Below are positions 23,901 to 32,823 of a stretch of DNA of 64,000 nucleotides, one piece after another. A program made the translations under genes and the position numbers. This stretch comes from Corallococcus caeni. GTDB taxonomy: Bacteria; Myxococcota; Myxococcia; Myxococcales; Myxococcaceae. The stretch spans positions 412,396-476,395 of the forward strand of contig NZ_BTTW01000008.1 in the NCBI RefSeq assembly GCF_036245865.1. The letters run 5' to 3'. How positions within the stretch are numbered: the first letter of the stretch is position 1; the number at the start of each line of letters is the position of its first letter. Below the pieces are notes generated by a model. The model worked only from the letters and a program-made list of their open reading frames with translations, was not told the origin of the DNA and searched no databases.

Positions 23901-24997
23901 CGGCCCCCGCCGCGCGCCCCCTCTGCCTGGACGCGTACGAACACCAGGCCCGCGCGCGGCTGCCCGCGGACGTCTTCGACTACGTGTTCGGCGGCAGCGA
24001 CGACGAGTGCTCGCTGCGCGACAGCCGGCGGGCCTTCGACGCGTGGTGGCTGCGGCCTGGCGTGCTGGTGGACGTGGCCCGCTGCGACACCTCCGTGGAG
24101 CTCTTGGGCACGCGCCTTTCGCACCCGCTGGGCGTGGCGCCCATGGCGTACCAGGCCCTGGCGCATCCGGACGGCGAGGTGGCCACCGCGAGGGCGGCCG
24201 GGGCGCTGGGCGGGCTGATGGTGGTGAGCACCATGGCCAGCCGCACGCTGGAGGACGTGGCCGCCGCCGCGACGGGGCCGCTCTGGTTCCAGGTGTACTG
24301 CTTCCGCGAGCGCGCGGTGACGACGGCGCTCATCCGCCGCGCGGAGGCCGCGGGTTACCAGGCGCTGGTGCTCACGGTGGACGCGCCCCGGCTGGGCCGC
24401 CGCATGCGGGACCTGCGCAGCGGCTTCGGGCTGCCCGCCCACGTGCGCGCGGCCAACTTCGACGCGGGCGTGAACGCCGCGCTGGGGGCCCGCGCCTCCG
24501 GTGAGTCCGGCATCGCGTCGCACGCGTCGCGCGACTTCGACCCCTCGCTCACGTGGGAGGCGGTGGAGTGGGTGCGCTCGGTGTCGAAGCTGCCGGTGCT
24601 CCTCAAGGGCGTGCTGACGGCGGAGGACACGGCGCGCGCGGTGGCGGCGGGCGTGGACGGCGTCATCGTGTCCAACCACGGCGGCCGGCAGCTGGACGGG
24701 GCCATCCCCCCGCTGGAGGCGCTGCCGGAGGTGGTGGCCACGGCGAAGGGCCGCTGCGAGGTGCTGATGGACGGCGGCATCCGCCGGGGCACGGACGTGC
24801 TCAAGGCCCTGGCGCTGGGCGCGAAGGCGGTGCTGGTGGGCCGCCCGGTGTACTGGGGGCTGGCAACGGGCGGGGAGGAGGGCGTGGGCCACCTGCTGTC
24901 GCTGTTGCGCGAGGAGCTGGAGCTGGCGCTGGCGCTCGCGGGCCGGCCCTCGCTGCCGTCGCTGGACGCGTCGGTGCTGCGGCGCAGGACCTTCTGA
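23897..24997 (+). CDS. FMN-dependent 4-hydroxymandelate oxidase-like enzyme
   Basis: A 366-residue alpha-hydroxy acid oxidase (glycolate oxidase family). Conserved parts: VFDYVFGGSDDECSLRDSRRAFD (N-terminal Tyr), HPLGVAPMAYQALAHPDGE, WFQVYCFRER, ALVLTVDAPRLGRR, LLKGVLTAEDTARAVAAGVDGVIVSNHGGRQLDG with the catalytic His and substrate Arg, then EVLMDGGIRRGTDVLKALALGAKAVLVGRP for FMN. The family includes lactate, mandelate and hydroxymandelate oxidases, which cannot be told apart by motif alone. The GTG start overlapping the hmaS stop makes 4-hydroxymandelate the likely substrate. With HmaS it gives 4-hydroxybenzoylformate; an aminotransferase (HpgT) is still needed for 4-hydroxyphenylglycine and is not in this window. 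Confidence 0.78.
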   Translation: MTAPAARPLCLDAYEHQARARLPADVFDYVFGGSDDECSLRDSRRAFDAWWLRPGVLVDVARCDTSVELLGTRLSHPLGVAPMAYQALAHPDGEVATARAAGALGGLMVVSTMASRTLEDVAAAATGPLWFQVYCFRERAVTTALIRRAEAAGYQALVLTVDAPRLGRRMRDLRSGFGLPAHVRAANFDAGVNAALGARASGESGIASHASRDFDPSLTWEAVEWVRSVSKLPVLLKGVLTAEDTARAVAAGVDGVIVSNHGGRQLDGAIPPLEALPEVVATAKGRCEVLMDGGIRRGTDVLKALALGAKAVLVGRPVYWGLATGGEEGVGHLLSLLREELELALALAGRPSLPSLDASVLRRRTF

Positions 24998-25063
24998 GTC
25001 GGCCGGGGCGGTCCTCGCCCCGGCTTTTCGGCTAGGCTCCCACCCTGGAGGGGGTCTCAGGCC

Positions 25064-26857
25064 GTGCCGATGCTCGTCTACAACCCAGGGCAGCCGGATG
25101 AGCTGTCCTTCCCGCTGGGGGACGCGCCCATCACCATTGGCCGCGCGGATGACCAGGGCATCTGCATCCCCCACCGCAGCCTGTCGCGCCAGCACGCCCG
25201 CATCGAGCCGGCCGACGGGCGCTTCTTCGTCACCGACCTGCAGAGCAAGAACGGCACCTTCGTCAACGGCGTGCAGATCCGCCGCAAGGAGCTGCGCCCC
25301 GGCGACACGCTGACGCTGGGCGAGCTCGTCTTCCTGCTCACGCACGAACCCCCGCCTTCCACGGTCCCGGGCCAGGCCGGCGCGGCGGCCGGCGCGTCCG
25401 ACGAGCCCCGTCCCCAGCTCACGCGCGCGCTCACCCGCGTGCCGCTGAAGACGCTGGTGCAGGCGGTGTCCGACCCGGAGCGCTCCGCGGCGGAGGCCGC
25501 CAGCGCGGCCACGCGCGCCCGGGAGCGGATGCGCATCCTCCAGGAGGTGGCGAAGCTGCTGTCCGTCACGGACGACCTGGAGGCGCTGCCCGGCAAGGTG
25601 CTGGACCTGGCGTTCCAGATCCTCCGCGTGGACCGGGGCGTCATCCTGCTCATGGACGAGGGCACCGGGAAGCTGGAGCCGCGCGTGACGAAGACGGCCG
25701 AGGGCGCGGCCGTGCGCGGGCCCATCTACAGCCAGAACATCGTGGACTTCGTGCTGCGCAAGAGCGTGGCGGCCCTCTTCTCCGACGCGGTGAACGACCC
25801 GCGCCTGGGCGCCGCGGAGTCCGTCATCTTCAGCTCGATCCGCGCCTCCATGTGCGTGCCGCTCAAGCCCCGCGACGAGGTGCTGGGCGTGCTGTACGTG
25901 GACAACGTCTCCACGCCCAAGAGCTTCTCCGAGGACGACCTGGACTTCCTCGTCGCGTTCGCGGGACAGGCGGCGCTCGCGCTGGAGAACGCCCGGCTCT
26001 ACCGCCGCATCGAGCAGGAGACGGTGCAGCGCATGCAGCTCATCATGGACGCGAAGCTGGCCTCGCTCGCGGCCATGGTGGGCGGCATGGCGCACGAGCT
26101 GCGCAACCCGCTCAACTTCATCAGCAACTTCGCCGGCCTGTCCGTGGGCCTCACGGAGGACCTGGCCGCGGTGATGGAGCCGCAGCGCGACCGGCTGACG
26201 CCGGACTCCGTGCGCGACGTGGACGAGGCGCTCGCGTGCCTGCGCACCAACGTCCAGAAGATCAACGAGCACGGCCGCCGCGCGGACGCGCTCATCCAGG
26301 GCATGCTCCAGCACGCGCGCCGCTCGCCCGGCCCTCGCGAGCCGGTGGACTTCAACGCCCTGGTCGCGGAGAGCGTCGCGCTGGGACAGGGCGGCATGCG
26401 GGGCGAGCCCCTGACCGTCCACCTGGAGGCCGAGTACGATCCGGCCGCGGGCCGGCTGGAGCTCAGCCGCGCGGAGGTGGGCCGCGTCATCATCAACGTC
26501 GTGGACAACGCGCTCTACGCCATGCGTCAGAAGCGCCAGGCCCAGGGCGCCACGTACGTGCCGGTGCTCAAGGTTCGCACCCTCGCGCGTCAGGAGCACG
26601 TGGAGGTCCGGCTGCGCGACAACGGGCCGGGCATCCCCTTGGAGAGTGCGGCGAGAATCTTCGACCCCTTCTTCACCACGAAGCCACCGGGGCAGGGGAC
26701 GGGGCTGGGGTTGTCACTCAGCCATGACATCATCGTGCAGGGCCACCAGGGCACCTTCCGCATGGAGACGGTGCCGGGTGAGTTCACGGAGTTCGTCATC
26801 ACCCTGCCCAGGCGGGGGGGACGGTCATCAATGGAGCGAGGCTCGGGAACGCGATGA
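25064..26857 (+). CDS. FHA-GAF sensor histidine kinase
   Basis: A 597-residue soluble kinase. An N-terminal FHA domain (about 15-92: ITIGRADD, HRSLSRQHARI, SKNGTFVNG, GDTLTLGEL) should bind phospho-Thr. A linker leads to a GAF domain (about 175-320, ending FAGQAALALENARLY). The kinase core has the H box GGMAHELRNPLNFISNF with H344, the N box VIINVVDNALYAM, and RLRDNGPGIP...IFDPFFTTK, GTGLGLSLSHDI. No membrane segment and no receiver domain. Start is GTG; an ATG two codons on is possible. Its stop overlaps the start of the giant Ser/Thr kinase gene by ATGA. An FHA domain next to a Ser/Thr kinase suggests that the latter's phosphorylation recruits or controls this histidine kinase. Confidence 0.9.
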   Translation: MPMLVYNPGQPDELSFPLGDAPITIGRADDQGICIPHRSLSRQHARIEPADGRFFVTDLQSKNGTFVNGVQIRRKELRPGDTLTLGELVFLLTHEPPPSTVPGQAGAAAGASDEPRPQLTRALTRVPLKTLVQAVSDPERSAAEAASAATRARERMRILQEVAKLLSVTDDLEALPGKVLDLAFQILRVDRGVILLMDEGTGKLEPRVTKTAEGAAVRGPIYSQNIVDFVLRKSVAALFSDAVNDPRLGAAESVIFSSIRASMCVPLKPRDEVLGVLYVDNVSTPKSFSEDDLDFLVAFAGQAALALENARLYRRIEQETVQRMQLIMDAKLASLAAMVGGMAHELRNPLNFISNFAGLSVGLTEDLAAVMEPQRDRLTPDSVRDVDEALACLRTNVQKINEHGRRADALIQGMLQHARRSPGPREPVDFNALVAESVALGQGGMRGEPLTVHLEAEYDPAAGRLELSRAEVGRVIINVVDNALYAMRQKRQAQGATYVPVLKVRTLARQEHVEVRLRDNGPGIPLESAARIFDPFFTTKPPGQGTGLGLSLSHDIIVQGHQGTFRMETVPGEFTEFVITLPRRGGRSSMERGSGTR

Positions 26858-29800
26858 AGAACCCCATGGACCCCCAGCTGCTGGAAGCCTTCCAGGGCCG
26901 GTACGAGCTTTTGTCGGAGCTGGGCGAGGGCGGCTTCGGCCGCGTCTACAAGGCCCGCCAGGTGACCACCGGCCAGAACGTGGCGGTGAAGCTGCTCAGG
27001 CTGACGGACGGCGCGACGCCGGAGTCCGTGGAGCGCCGCAGCGCGCGCTTCGAGCGCGAGATGAAGCTGTGCGCGCAGATGCACCACCCGAACATCGTGC
27101 GGCTCATCGACTCCGGGAGGGCGCAGGGCGGCGCCGTCTACTCCATCTTCGAGTTCGTGCCGGGGAAGAACCTGGCGCAGGTGCTCGCGGAGGAGGGCGT
27201 GCTGGACCCCGTGGAGACGCGCCACCTGATGCTCCAGCTCTTGGACGCGCTGGCGTGCGCGCACGCGCAGAACGTGGTGCACCGCGACCTGAAGCCCGCG
27301 AACATCATGGTCGTGCCCACCGGCGCGCGGCGCAACGCGCTGGTGCTGGACTTCGGCATCGGGTCGGTGACGGACGAACTGACGCGCTCGGAGCCACAGC
27401 CGCGCATCACGTCCACCAATGAGTCGCTGGGCACGCCGTCGTACGCGGCGCCGGAGCAGCTGCGCGGGCAGGCGCCCACGCCGCGCTCGGACCTGTACGC
27501 GTGGGGGCTGGTGTTCCTGGAGTGCCTCACCGGCAAGCGCGTCTTCGAGGGCGCCACCGTCGCGGAGGTCATCTTCCAGCAGCTCTCCACGGAGCCGGTG
27601 CCCATCCCCCCGGTCATCGCCGCGCACCCGCTGGGCAAGCTGCTCCAGCGTGTCACCGCGAAGGACGCGTCCCAGCGCACGGTGTCCGCGGAGGTGCTGC
27701 TGCGCCAGCTGGAGGCGGTGGACGTGTCCAACCTGCCGCGCCGGCCCTCGCCCGTGCGCATCCAGCCCGCCGCCCCCAACGCGGAGACGGCGACGGTGGA
27801 GCTGTCCAGCCGCACGCCCAACGCGCTGTCCACGCGCGCGCGCCGGTGGGCGGAAGGGGAGCGCCGCCAGCTCACGGTGGTGTGCTGCACGCTGTCCGCC
27901 ACGCAGACAGCGCCGGGGCCGGTGGACATCGAGGAGCTGGACCACGTGCTGGGCGCCCAGCAGGAGGTCTGCATCGAAATCGCCCGGCGCTACAACGGCC
28001 ACATCGCCAGCGCGCTGGGCGACATCGTCCTCTTCTACTTCGGCTATCCGGCGGCGCGGGAGGACGACGCGCGCCGCGCGGCGCAGGCGGCGCTGGACAT
28101 GGTGGCGGAGGTCCGGCGGCGCGGCCGCGCCATTGAAGCCGAGCGCGGCACGCGGGTGGAGATCCGCGTGGGCGTGCACACGGGCCTCGTGGTGTCGCGC
28201 GAGCAGCGGGACCCCACGCTCTCCGGCCTGGGCTTCGTGGTGGGCACCACGCCGAAGCTGGCCTTCCGGCTGTCCACCTCCGCGCCTTCGGGGGCCATCC
28301 TCGTCACGGGCGACACGCAGCAGCTGGTGCGCAAGCACTTCCCGCTGGAGCGCGTGCCCACGTCCCCGAACGAGCTGTTGCCCCCGGGCCTGGAGACGTT
28401 CGTGCTCCAGGGCGCGGACGCGATGTGGAGCGGCACCGACGAAGCGCTGACGCTGGTGGGCCGCGCGCGGGAGCTGGACCTGGTGCTGTCGCGCTGGGAG
28501 CAGGTGCGCGTGGGGCAGGGGCAGGCGGTGCTGATTTCCGGCGAGCCGGGCATCGGCAAGTCGCGCCTCACGCGCGAGCTGAGGGACCGGCTGGGCGCGG
28601 AGCCCCACACGTGGCTGGAGGCCCGCTGCACGCAGGACGGCGTGGGCCAGGCGTACATGCCCGTGGTGGACCTGTTCACGCGGATGCTGGACCCGAACCG
28701 CGACCTGTCGCCCGAAGGCCGGCTGACGGGCCTGGAGGCGCTGCTGTCCGGCTACAGCTTCGACCTGCCGGAGACGCTGCCGCTGTTCGCGGCGCTACTG
28801 TCCCTGCCGCTGCCGCCGGAGCGGTGGGCGCCGCTGGACGTGTCGCCCATGAAGCACCGGGAGCTCACGCGCAACGCGCTGCTGTCGCTCCTGGCCGCGA
28901 TGGCGGAGCGCCAGCCCGTGGTGCTGGCGATGGAGGACCTGCACTGGGCGGACCCCTCCACGCTGGAGCTGCTCAAGGCGCTGGTGGAGGAGGTGTCCTC
29001 GTCGCGCCTGCTCGCGGTGTTCAGCGCGCGGCCGGAGTTCGAGCCGCCCTGGGCCTCGTCGTCGGTGACGCAGGTGCAGCTGGGGGCCCTGGCCCGCGCG
29101 GAGGTGGAGCGCCTGGCCACCGCCGCCGCCGGAGGCCCGCTGTCCGCGGAGGCGCTGGAGGAGATTGTCGCGCGCACGGACGGCATCCCGCTGTTCGTGG
29201 AGGAGCTGGTGCGCACGCTGCGCGAGTCCGGCGCGCTGGTGGAGCGCGAGGGCCGCTTCGCGCTGGAGGCGGGCAGGGCGGGCGTCGCGGTGCCGGGCAC
29301 GCTGAGGGACCTGCTCGTCGCGCGCCTGGACCGGCTGGGCCGCAGCAAGGAGACCGCGCAGATCGCCTCCGTGCTGGGCCGCGAGCTGACGCACGAGCTC
29401 TTGCGCCACGTGAGCCCGCTGACGCCCGAAGCGCTGGAGGCGGACCTGGAGCGGCTGGTGGGCTCCGGGCTCCTGCACCGCAAGCGCAGGCCGAAGGGCC
29501 CCGTGTACCTCTTCAAGCACGCGCTGGTGCGGGACGCGGCCTACGACTCCATGCTCAAGCGGTACCGGCAGCAGGTGCACGCGAAGACGGCGGAGGCGCT
29601 CGAGGCGCACTTCCCGGAGCAGGTGGAGGCCCGGCCGGACCTGCTCGCGCACCACTGGGCTTCCGCGAACCTCAAGCGCAAGGCCATCGTCTACGCGCAG
29701 AAGGCCGCGTTCGCCGCGCTGGTGCGCTCCGCCTACCTGGAGGCCATCCTCTTCGCCCGGCTGGGCCTGTCGTGGCTGGACGCCATCGACGACCCGGTGG

Positions 29801-30957
29801 AGCGCGCGCAGCTGGAGCTGAGCCTCAACGGCGTGCTCGCGCCGGCGCTCATGTCCACGCAGGGCTGGCGCTCGCAGGAGCTGCGCACCGTGGCGGAGCG
29901 CTCGCTGGAGCTGCTCTTCACGGTGGGCGAGAGCCCCTACGCGGCTCCGACGCTGTGGGTCCTCTCCATCTTCTACCACCTGGGGGGTGACCAGCGCCGG
30001 GTGCGCGGGCTGCTGGACCGGCTGGTGGCGCTGGCGCAGCGCACCGGGGACGCGGGGCAGGAGGCGGTGGCGCTCACCATTCTCTCCAACATCGAGCTCT
30101 TGGAAGGCCGGCTGGGCGAGGCGAAGGCGAAGGCGGACCGCTGCCTGGCGCTGTTCGACCCGGTGGCGCACCGCATCCACCGCATCCTCTACGGGCAGGA
30201 CACGCGCGTGGGTGGCGAGTCCGTGCTGTGCCGCGGGCTGTGGCTCCTGGGCTTCCCGGACCAGGCGAAGGCGCACGGCGAGGCCGCGGTGGCGTGGGGC
30301 CGCGAGCTCAACCACGGCACCAGCATCGGCCTGTCGTTCATCTACCTGCTGCTGATGGCGCAGGAGCACGGCGACCGCGCGGAGGCGCTCCAGCTCATCG
30401 CCCAGCACACGGAGCTGTCCCACCGCTACGGCCTGCTGGAGCAGTCCGCCTACGTGGGCATCCTGCGCGGGTGGGCGGCCAAGGACCTGGAGGCGATGCG
30501 GCGCGGCGTGGCGATGCGAGAGGCGTTCGGCACGGAGATGGACCAGCCGGCCTACTACGCCATGCTCGCGGAGCTGGAGCTGGAGCTGGGCCACGTGGAG
30601 GCGGCGCTCGCTTCGGTGGAGCACGGCCGGCAGCGCGCCCAGGCGCTGGGCGAGGCGTACCACGAGTCCAAGCTGCTGCGCGTCAAGGGGCAGGTGCTGC
30701 TGCAGCGGGATGGAAACACTGCACCCTCCGCGGAGGCGTGCTTCCGGCAGGCCGCGGACGTGGCACACGCCCAGGGGGCGCGGATGCGCGAGCTGCAGGC
30801 CGTCACGGCGCTGGCGCGGGTGCTCCAGGCTTCGGGACGACAGGAAGAAGCCCGGCAACGGCTGCAAACGGTCTACAGTACCTTCTCCGAAGGATGGGGA
30901 ACGCCGCCCATCCAGGAGGCCGGCGCGCTGCTGGAAGCGCTGGGAGGAGAACGCTGA
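26854..30957 (+). CDS. Ser/Thr kinase - cyclase-like - AAA ATPase - TPR regulator
   Basis: A 1367-residue signalling protein with four blocks. Residues 17-280 are a eukaryote-type protein kinase: GEGGFGRVYKA, VAVK (K46), HRDLKPAN (H143, D145), DFG (D166), a gap rich in Ser/Thr and SYAAPEQLRG. Residues 340-505 are a class III cyclase-like domain, but TVVCCTLSATQ replaces the metal-binding 'F.DI' motif, so catalysis is doubtful. Residues 535-850 are an AAA/STAND-type ATPase: EPGIGKSRL (Walker A, about 563-570) and VVLAMEDLHWADPS (Walker B). The rest is TPR-like helical repeats. The architecture is common in myxobacteria. The ATG overlaps the histidine kinase stop, and the RiPP precursor gene starts one base after its stop, so all three are likely co-transcribed. 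Confidence 0.88.
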   Translation: MKNPMDPQLLEAFQGRYELLSELGEGGFGRVYKARQVTTGQNVAVKLLRLTDGATPESVERRSARFEREMKLCAQMHHPNIVRLIDSGRAQGGAVYSIFEFVPGKNLAQVLAEEGVLDPVETRHLMLQLLDALACAHAQNVVHRDLKPANIMVVPTGARRNALVLDFGIGSVTDELTRSEPQPRITSTNESLGTPSYAAPEQLRGQAPTPRSDLYAWGLVFLECLTGKRVFEGATVAEVIFQQLSTEPVPIPPVIAAHPLGKLLQRVTAKDASQRTVSAEVLLRQLEAVDVSNLPRRPSPVRIQPAAPNAETATVELSSRTPNALSTRARRWAEGERRQLTVVCCTLSATQTAPGPVDIEELDHVLGAQQEVCIEIARRYNGHIASALGDIVLFYFGYPAAREDDARRAAQAALDMVAEVRRRGRAIEAERGTRVEIRVGVHTGLVVSREQRDPTLSGLGFVVGTTPKLAFRLSTSAPSGAILVTGDTQQLVRKHFPLERVPTSPNELLPPGLETFVLQGADAMWSGTDEALTLVGRARELDLVLSRWEQVRVGQGQAVLISGEPGIGKSRLTRELRDRLGAEPHTWLEARCTQDGVGQAYMPVVDLFTRMLDPNRDLSPEGRLTGLEALLSGYSFDLPETLPLFAALLSLPLPPERWAPLDVSPMKHRELTRNALLSLLAAMAERQPVVLAMEDLHWADPSTLELLKALVEEVSSSRLLAVFSARPEFEPPWASSSVTQVQLGALARAEVERLATAAAGGPLSAEALEEIVARTDGIPLFVEELVRTLRESGALVEREGRFALEAGRAGVAVPGTLRDLLVARLDRLGRSKETAQIASVLGRELTHELLRHVSPLTPEALEADLERLVGSGLLHRKRRPKGPVYLFKHALVRDAAYDSMLKRYRQQVHAKTAEALEAHFPEQVEARPDLLAHHWASANLKRKAIVYAQKAAFAALVRSAYLEAILFARLGLSWLDAIDDPVERAQLELSLNGVLAPALMSTQGWRSQELRTVAERSLELLFTVGESPYAAPTLWVLSIFYHLGGDQRRVRGLLDRLVALAQRTGDAGQEAVALTILSNIELLEGRLGEAKAKADRCLALFDPVAHRIHRILYGQDTRVGGESVLCRGLWLLGFPDQAKAHGEAAVAWGRELNHGTSIGLSFIYLLLMAQEHGDRAEALQLIAQHTELSHRYGLLEQSAYVGILRGWAAKDLEAMRRGVAMREAFGTEMDQPAYYAMLAELELELGHVEAALASVEHGRQRAQALGEAYHESKLLRVKGQVLLQRDGNTAPSAEACFRQAADVAHAQGARMRELQAVTALARVLQASGRQEEARQRLQTVYSTFSEGWGTPPIQEAGALLEALGGER

Positions 30958-30958
30958 C

Positions 30959-31381
30959 ATGAGCAAGAAGAAGCCGGAGTCGAAGGCCGCGCCCGCGCCC
31001 GCACGGGCCCGCCCGGTGGCTCGCAAGCCCACGCGGAGCGCGGGGGCCCAGGGCGCCACGGTGAATGACTGGCAGGCCGTGTGGATGCGCGCCGTCGCGC
31101 TGGCGTGGAAGGAGCCGGAGTTCGAGGCGGCGCTCCAGAAGGACCCGCGTCAGGCCCTCAAGAAGCGCTTCGACTTCGACCTGCCGGCCAGCATCCACCT
31201 GAAGGTCGTCCCCTCCACCGTGAAGGACGCGGCGGCGGACAGCACCTGGAAGGTGAACAGCGCGGAGGTGGAGCTGCACCTGCCGAAGAAGCCGGCCGAC
31301 GTGGCCGACCACGCCGTGGCCCTCTCCAGCCTCACCGACACCTACGGCCGCTCGCACTGCTGCGGCAGCCCCTGCTGCTGA
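30959..31381 (+). CDS. Probable TOMM RiPP precursor with nitrile-hydratase-like leader
   Basis: A 140-residue protein in three parts. Residues 1-35 are a Lys/Ala/Pro/Arg tail. Residues 36-112 resemble the nitrile hydratase alpha-like leader (NHLP): RAVALAWKEPEFEAALQKDP, then QALKKRFDFDLPASIHLKVV, and EVELHLPKKP, with the usual 'A..dp.F...L..dP..al....g..lP....v.vv......h..LP' pattern. Residues 113-140 are a likely core ending in SHCCGSPCC, with four Cys (134, 135, 139, 140), two Ser and two nearby Thr that a cyclodehydratase could turn into azolines. NHLP leaders are known to guide TOMM and other RiPP enzymes, and a cyclodehydratase and SagB-type dehydrogenase are encoded opposite. Its ATG is one base past the kinase stop. 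It converges on the dehydrogenase gene with a 28-base gap. Confidence 0.8.
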   Translation: MSKKKPESKAAPAPARARPVARKPTRSAGAQGATVNDWQAVWMRAVALAWKEPEFEAALQKDPRQALKKRFDFDLPASIHLKVVPSTVKDAAADSTWKVNSAEVELHLPKKPADVADHAVALSSLTDTYGRSHCCGSPCC

Positions 31382-31409
31382 AAGCCGCCGCGCGGGCGCG
31401 TCGCGGCCG

Positions 31410-32813
31410 TCAGGGGGCCGAGTCCGGAGGATCTCCCCCCGACACCGCGAAGGCGCCCACGGAGGCCTCGCCGAAGCCGTCCACGCCCGCCACGCGCTGG
31501 AAGAAGTCCGGGTCGCTCCGGCCCAGCGCGTAGGGCCTGAGGCCCAGCGCGGTGGACACCAGGTAGAGCGTCTGCACCAGCGCTCCGGTGTCCTGCAGCA
31601 CCAGCGAGTACGCCAGCGTCTCGTACTTCCACGCGAGCCGGGGCACGCGCGCGGCCACCACCATCAGCACCTCGGGCCGCTCGAAGGGCTCCACCGGCGC
31701 GCGGGCCTCGTCCAGCAGCGCGTGGAACTCCGGCGTGGGGCCGCTCAGCTTCTCCAGCCGGTGGCCCAGCGGATCGTAGTGGTAGGCGCCCGGGGCCAGG
31801 CCCTGGCACTCGCCCACCATGGGGTACAGCTCCAGCGCGTACACCGCGCCCGCGCCGGGGTAGGGCCGGTCCGTGATGTCCCCGTCCTGTGTGGTGCGCA
31901 CCTCGCGCACGCGCGCGGCGCGGTAGAGCAATTCACCCAGCTGCCGCACGGTGAGCGGGGCGGCGCCGCGGCCGCGCAGGCTGCGGCGGGCCTCCAGCAC
32001 CTCCGTGAAGGTGCGGTCACCGCCCGCGCGCAGCGCCTCCATGTCCGGCCGGTACAGCTCCACCGCCTCCTGCGTCACCGACGGCTTGAGGGCGGGCGGG
32101 TTGGGCAGCTCTCCTCGGAAGCGGTAGGTGGCCCCCGCGCGCGTCTGGTGGCCCCAGCCCCGCGAGCGCAGGTGGAAGAGCAGGTCGTGCGGCTCCCACT
32201 GCTTCAGCGCCGTCTGCGTCTCCTCCGACGCCGGCACGTCCAGCCCGTTGGGGACCAGGATGCCCGTCTCCGCCAGCAGGCGCACCAGCTCCCGCAGCGT
32301 GAAGGACTCGATGCCGGTGTTGAACTGGTTGAGCCGCGCCAGCAGCGTGGGGCGGGCCATGTCGAAGAGCAGCGACACCACGCGCCGGTCATGCAGCGCC
32401 GCGGTGGCGTGCACCGTGGGGCAGTCCAGCACCGCGCGGCCCTCCGCCATGCGCGTGTGCGCGAAGCGCGACAGCTGCAGCGGCTGGGTGGCGTCGAACG
32501 TCGCGCGGTGGCGCAGGAAGGACGCGGAGGCCGGCGTGAGCGTCAGGAGCAGGTTGCCCCGCTCCTCCACCGTCCACGACAGCAGGCCGCCGTCGCCCGC
32601 CAGGTCCAGCCAGTACCACGCGAGCGTCGTGTCCGAGCCCGCGGCGGCCGGCACCTCCGCCTCGTGGATGCCTCCGTCCGCGAGCGACTCGAAGACCGCG
32701 CGCACACCCGGGGCCAGCGGGCCCAACCGCAGCGAGCGGCCAGGGCCCTCCACGCGCGCATCCTCCGCGTCGGGGCAACGCAGCGCCACACCTTCGGCGA
32801 GCGACAATCTCAT
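31410..32813 (-). CDS. SagB-type FMN azoline dehydrogenase
   Basis: A 467-residue protein of the SagB/thiazole-oxazole oxidase family, which oxidises azolines to aromatic azoles. The N-terminal 200 residues contain the family's winged-helix-like region (LNQFNTGIESFTLRELVRLLAETGIL). The C-terminal part is a nitroreductase fold: RRSLRGRGAAPLTVRQLGELLYRAARVRE, the FMN-site RPYPGAGAVYALELYPMV, then APGAYHYDPLGHRLEKL, and TGALVQTLYLVSTALGLRPYALG. The ATG has a TGAGG site and lies 10 bases after the amidohydrolase stop. A GTG eight codons upstream is possible. As the last gene of the minus-strand RiPP operon it would finish the heterocycles made by the YcaO protein. Confidence 0.88.
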   Translation of the reverse strand: MRLSLAEGVALRCPDAEDARVEGPGRSLRLGPLAPGVRAVFESLADGGIHEAEVPAAAGSDTTLAWYWLDLAGDGGLLSWTVEERGNLLLTLTPASASFLRHRATFDATQPLQLSRFAHTRMAEGRAVLDCPTVHATAALHDRRVVSLLFDMARPTLLARLNQFNTGIESFTLRELVRLLAETGILVPNGLDVPASEETQTALKQWEPHDLLFHLRSRGWGHQTRAGATYRFRGELPNPPALKPSVTQEAVELYRPDMEALRAGGDRTFTEVLEARRSLRGRGAAPLTVRQLGELLYRAARVREVRTTQDGDITDRPYPGAGAVYALELYPMVGECQGLAPGAYHYDPLGHRLEKLSGPTPEFHALLDEARAPVEPFERPEVLMVVAARVPRLAWKYETLAYSLVLQDTGALVQTLYLVSTALGLRPYALGRSDPDFFQRVAGVDGFGEASVGAFAVSGGDPPDSAP

Positions 32814-32823
32814 TCGTGCGGCC

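Noticed and set aside
27871-28380. Active adenylate/guanylate cyclase within the large kinase
   Set aside because: The first metal-binding Asp motif is replaced by CCTLSAT, so I describe it as cyclase-like only.
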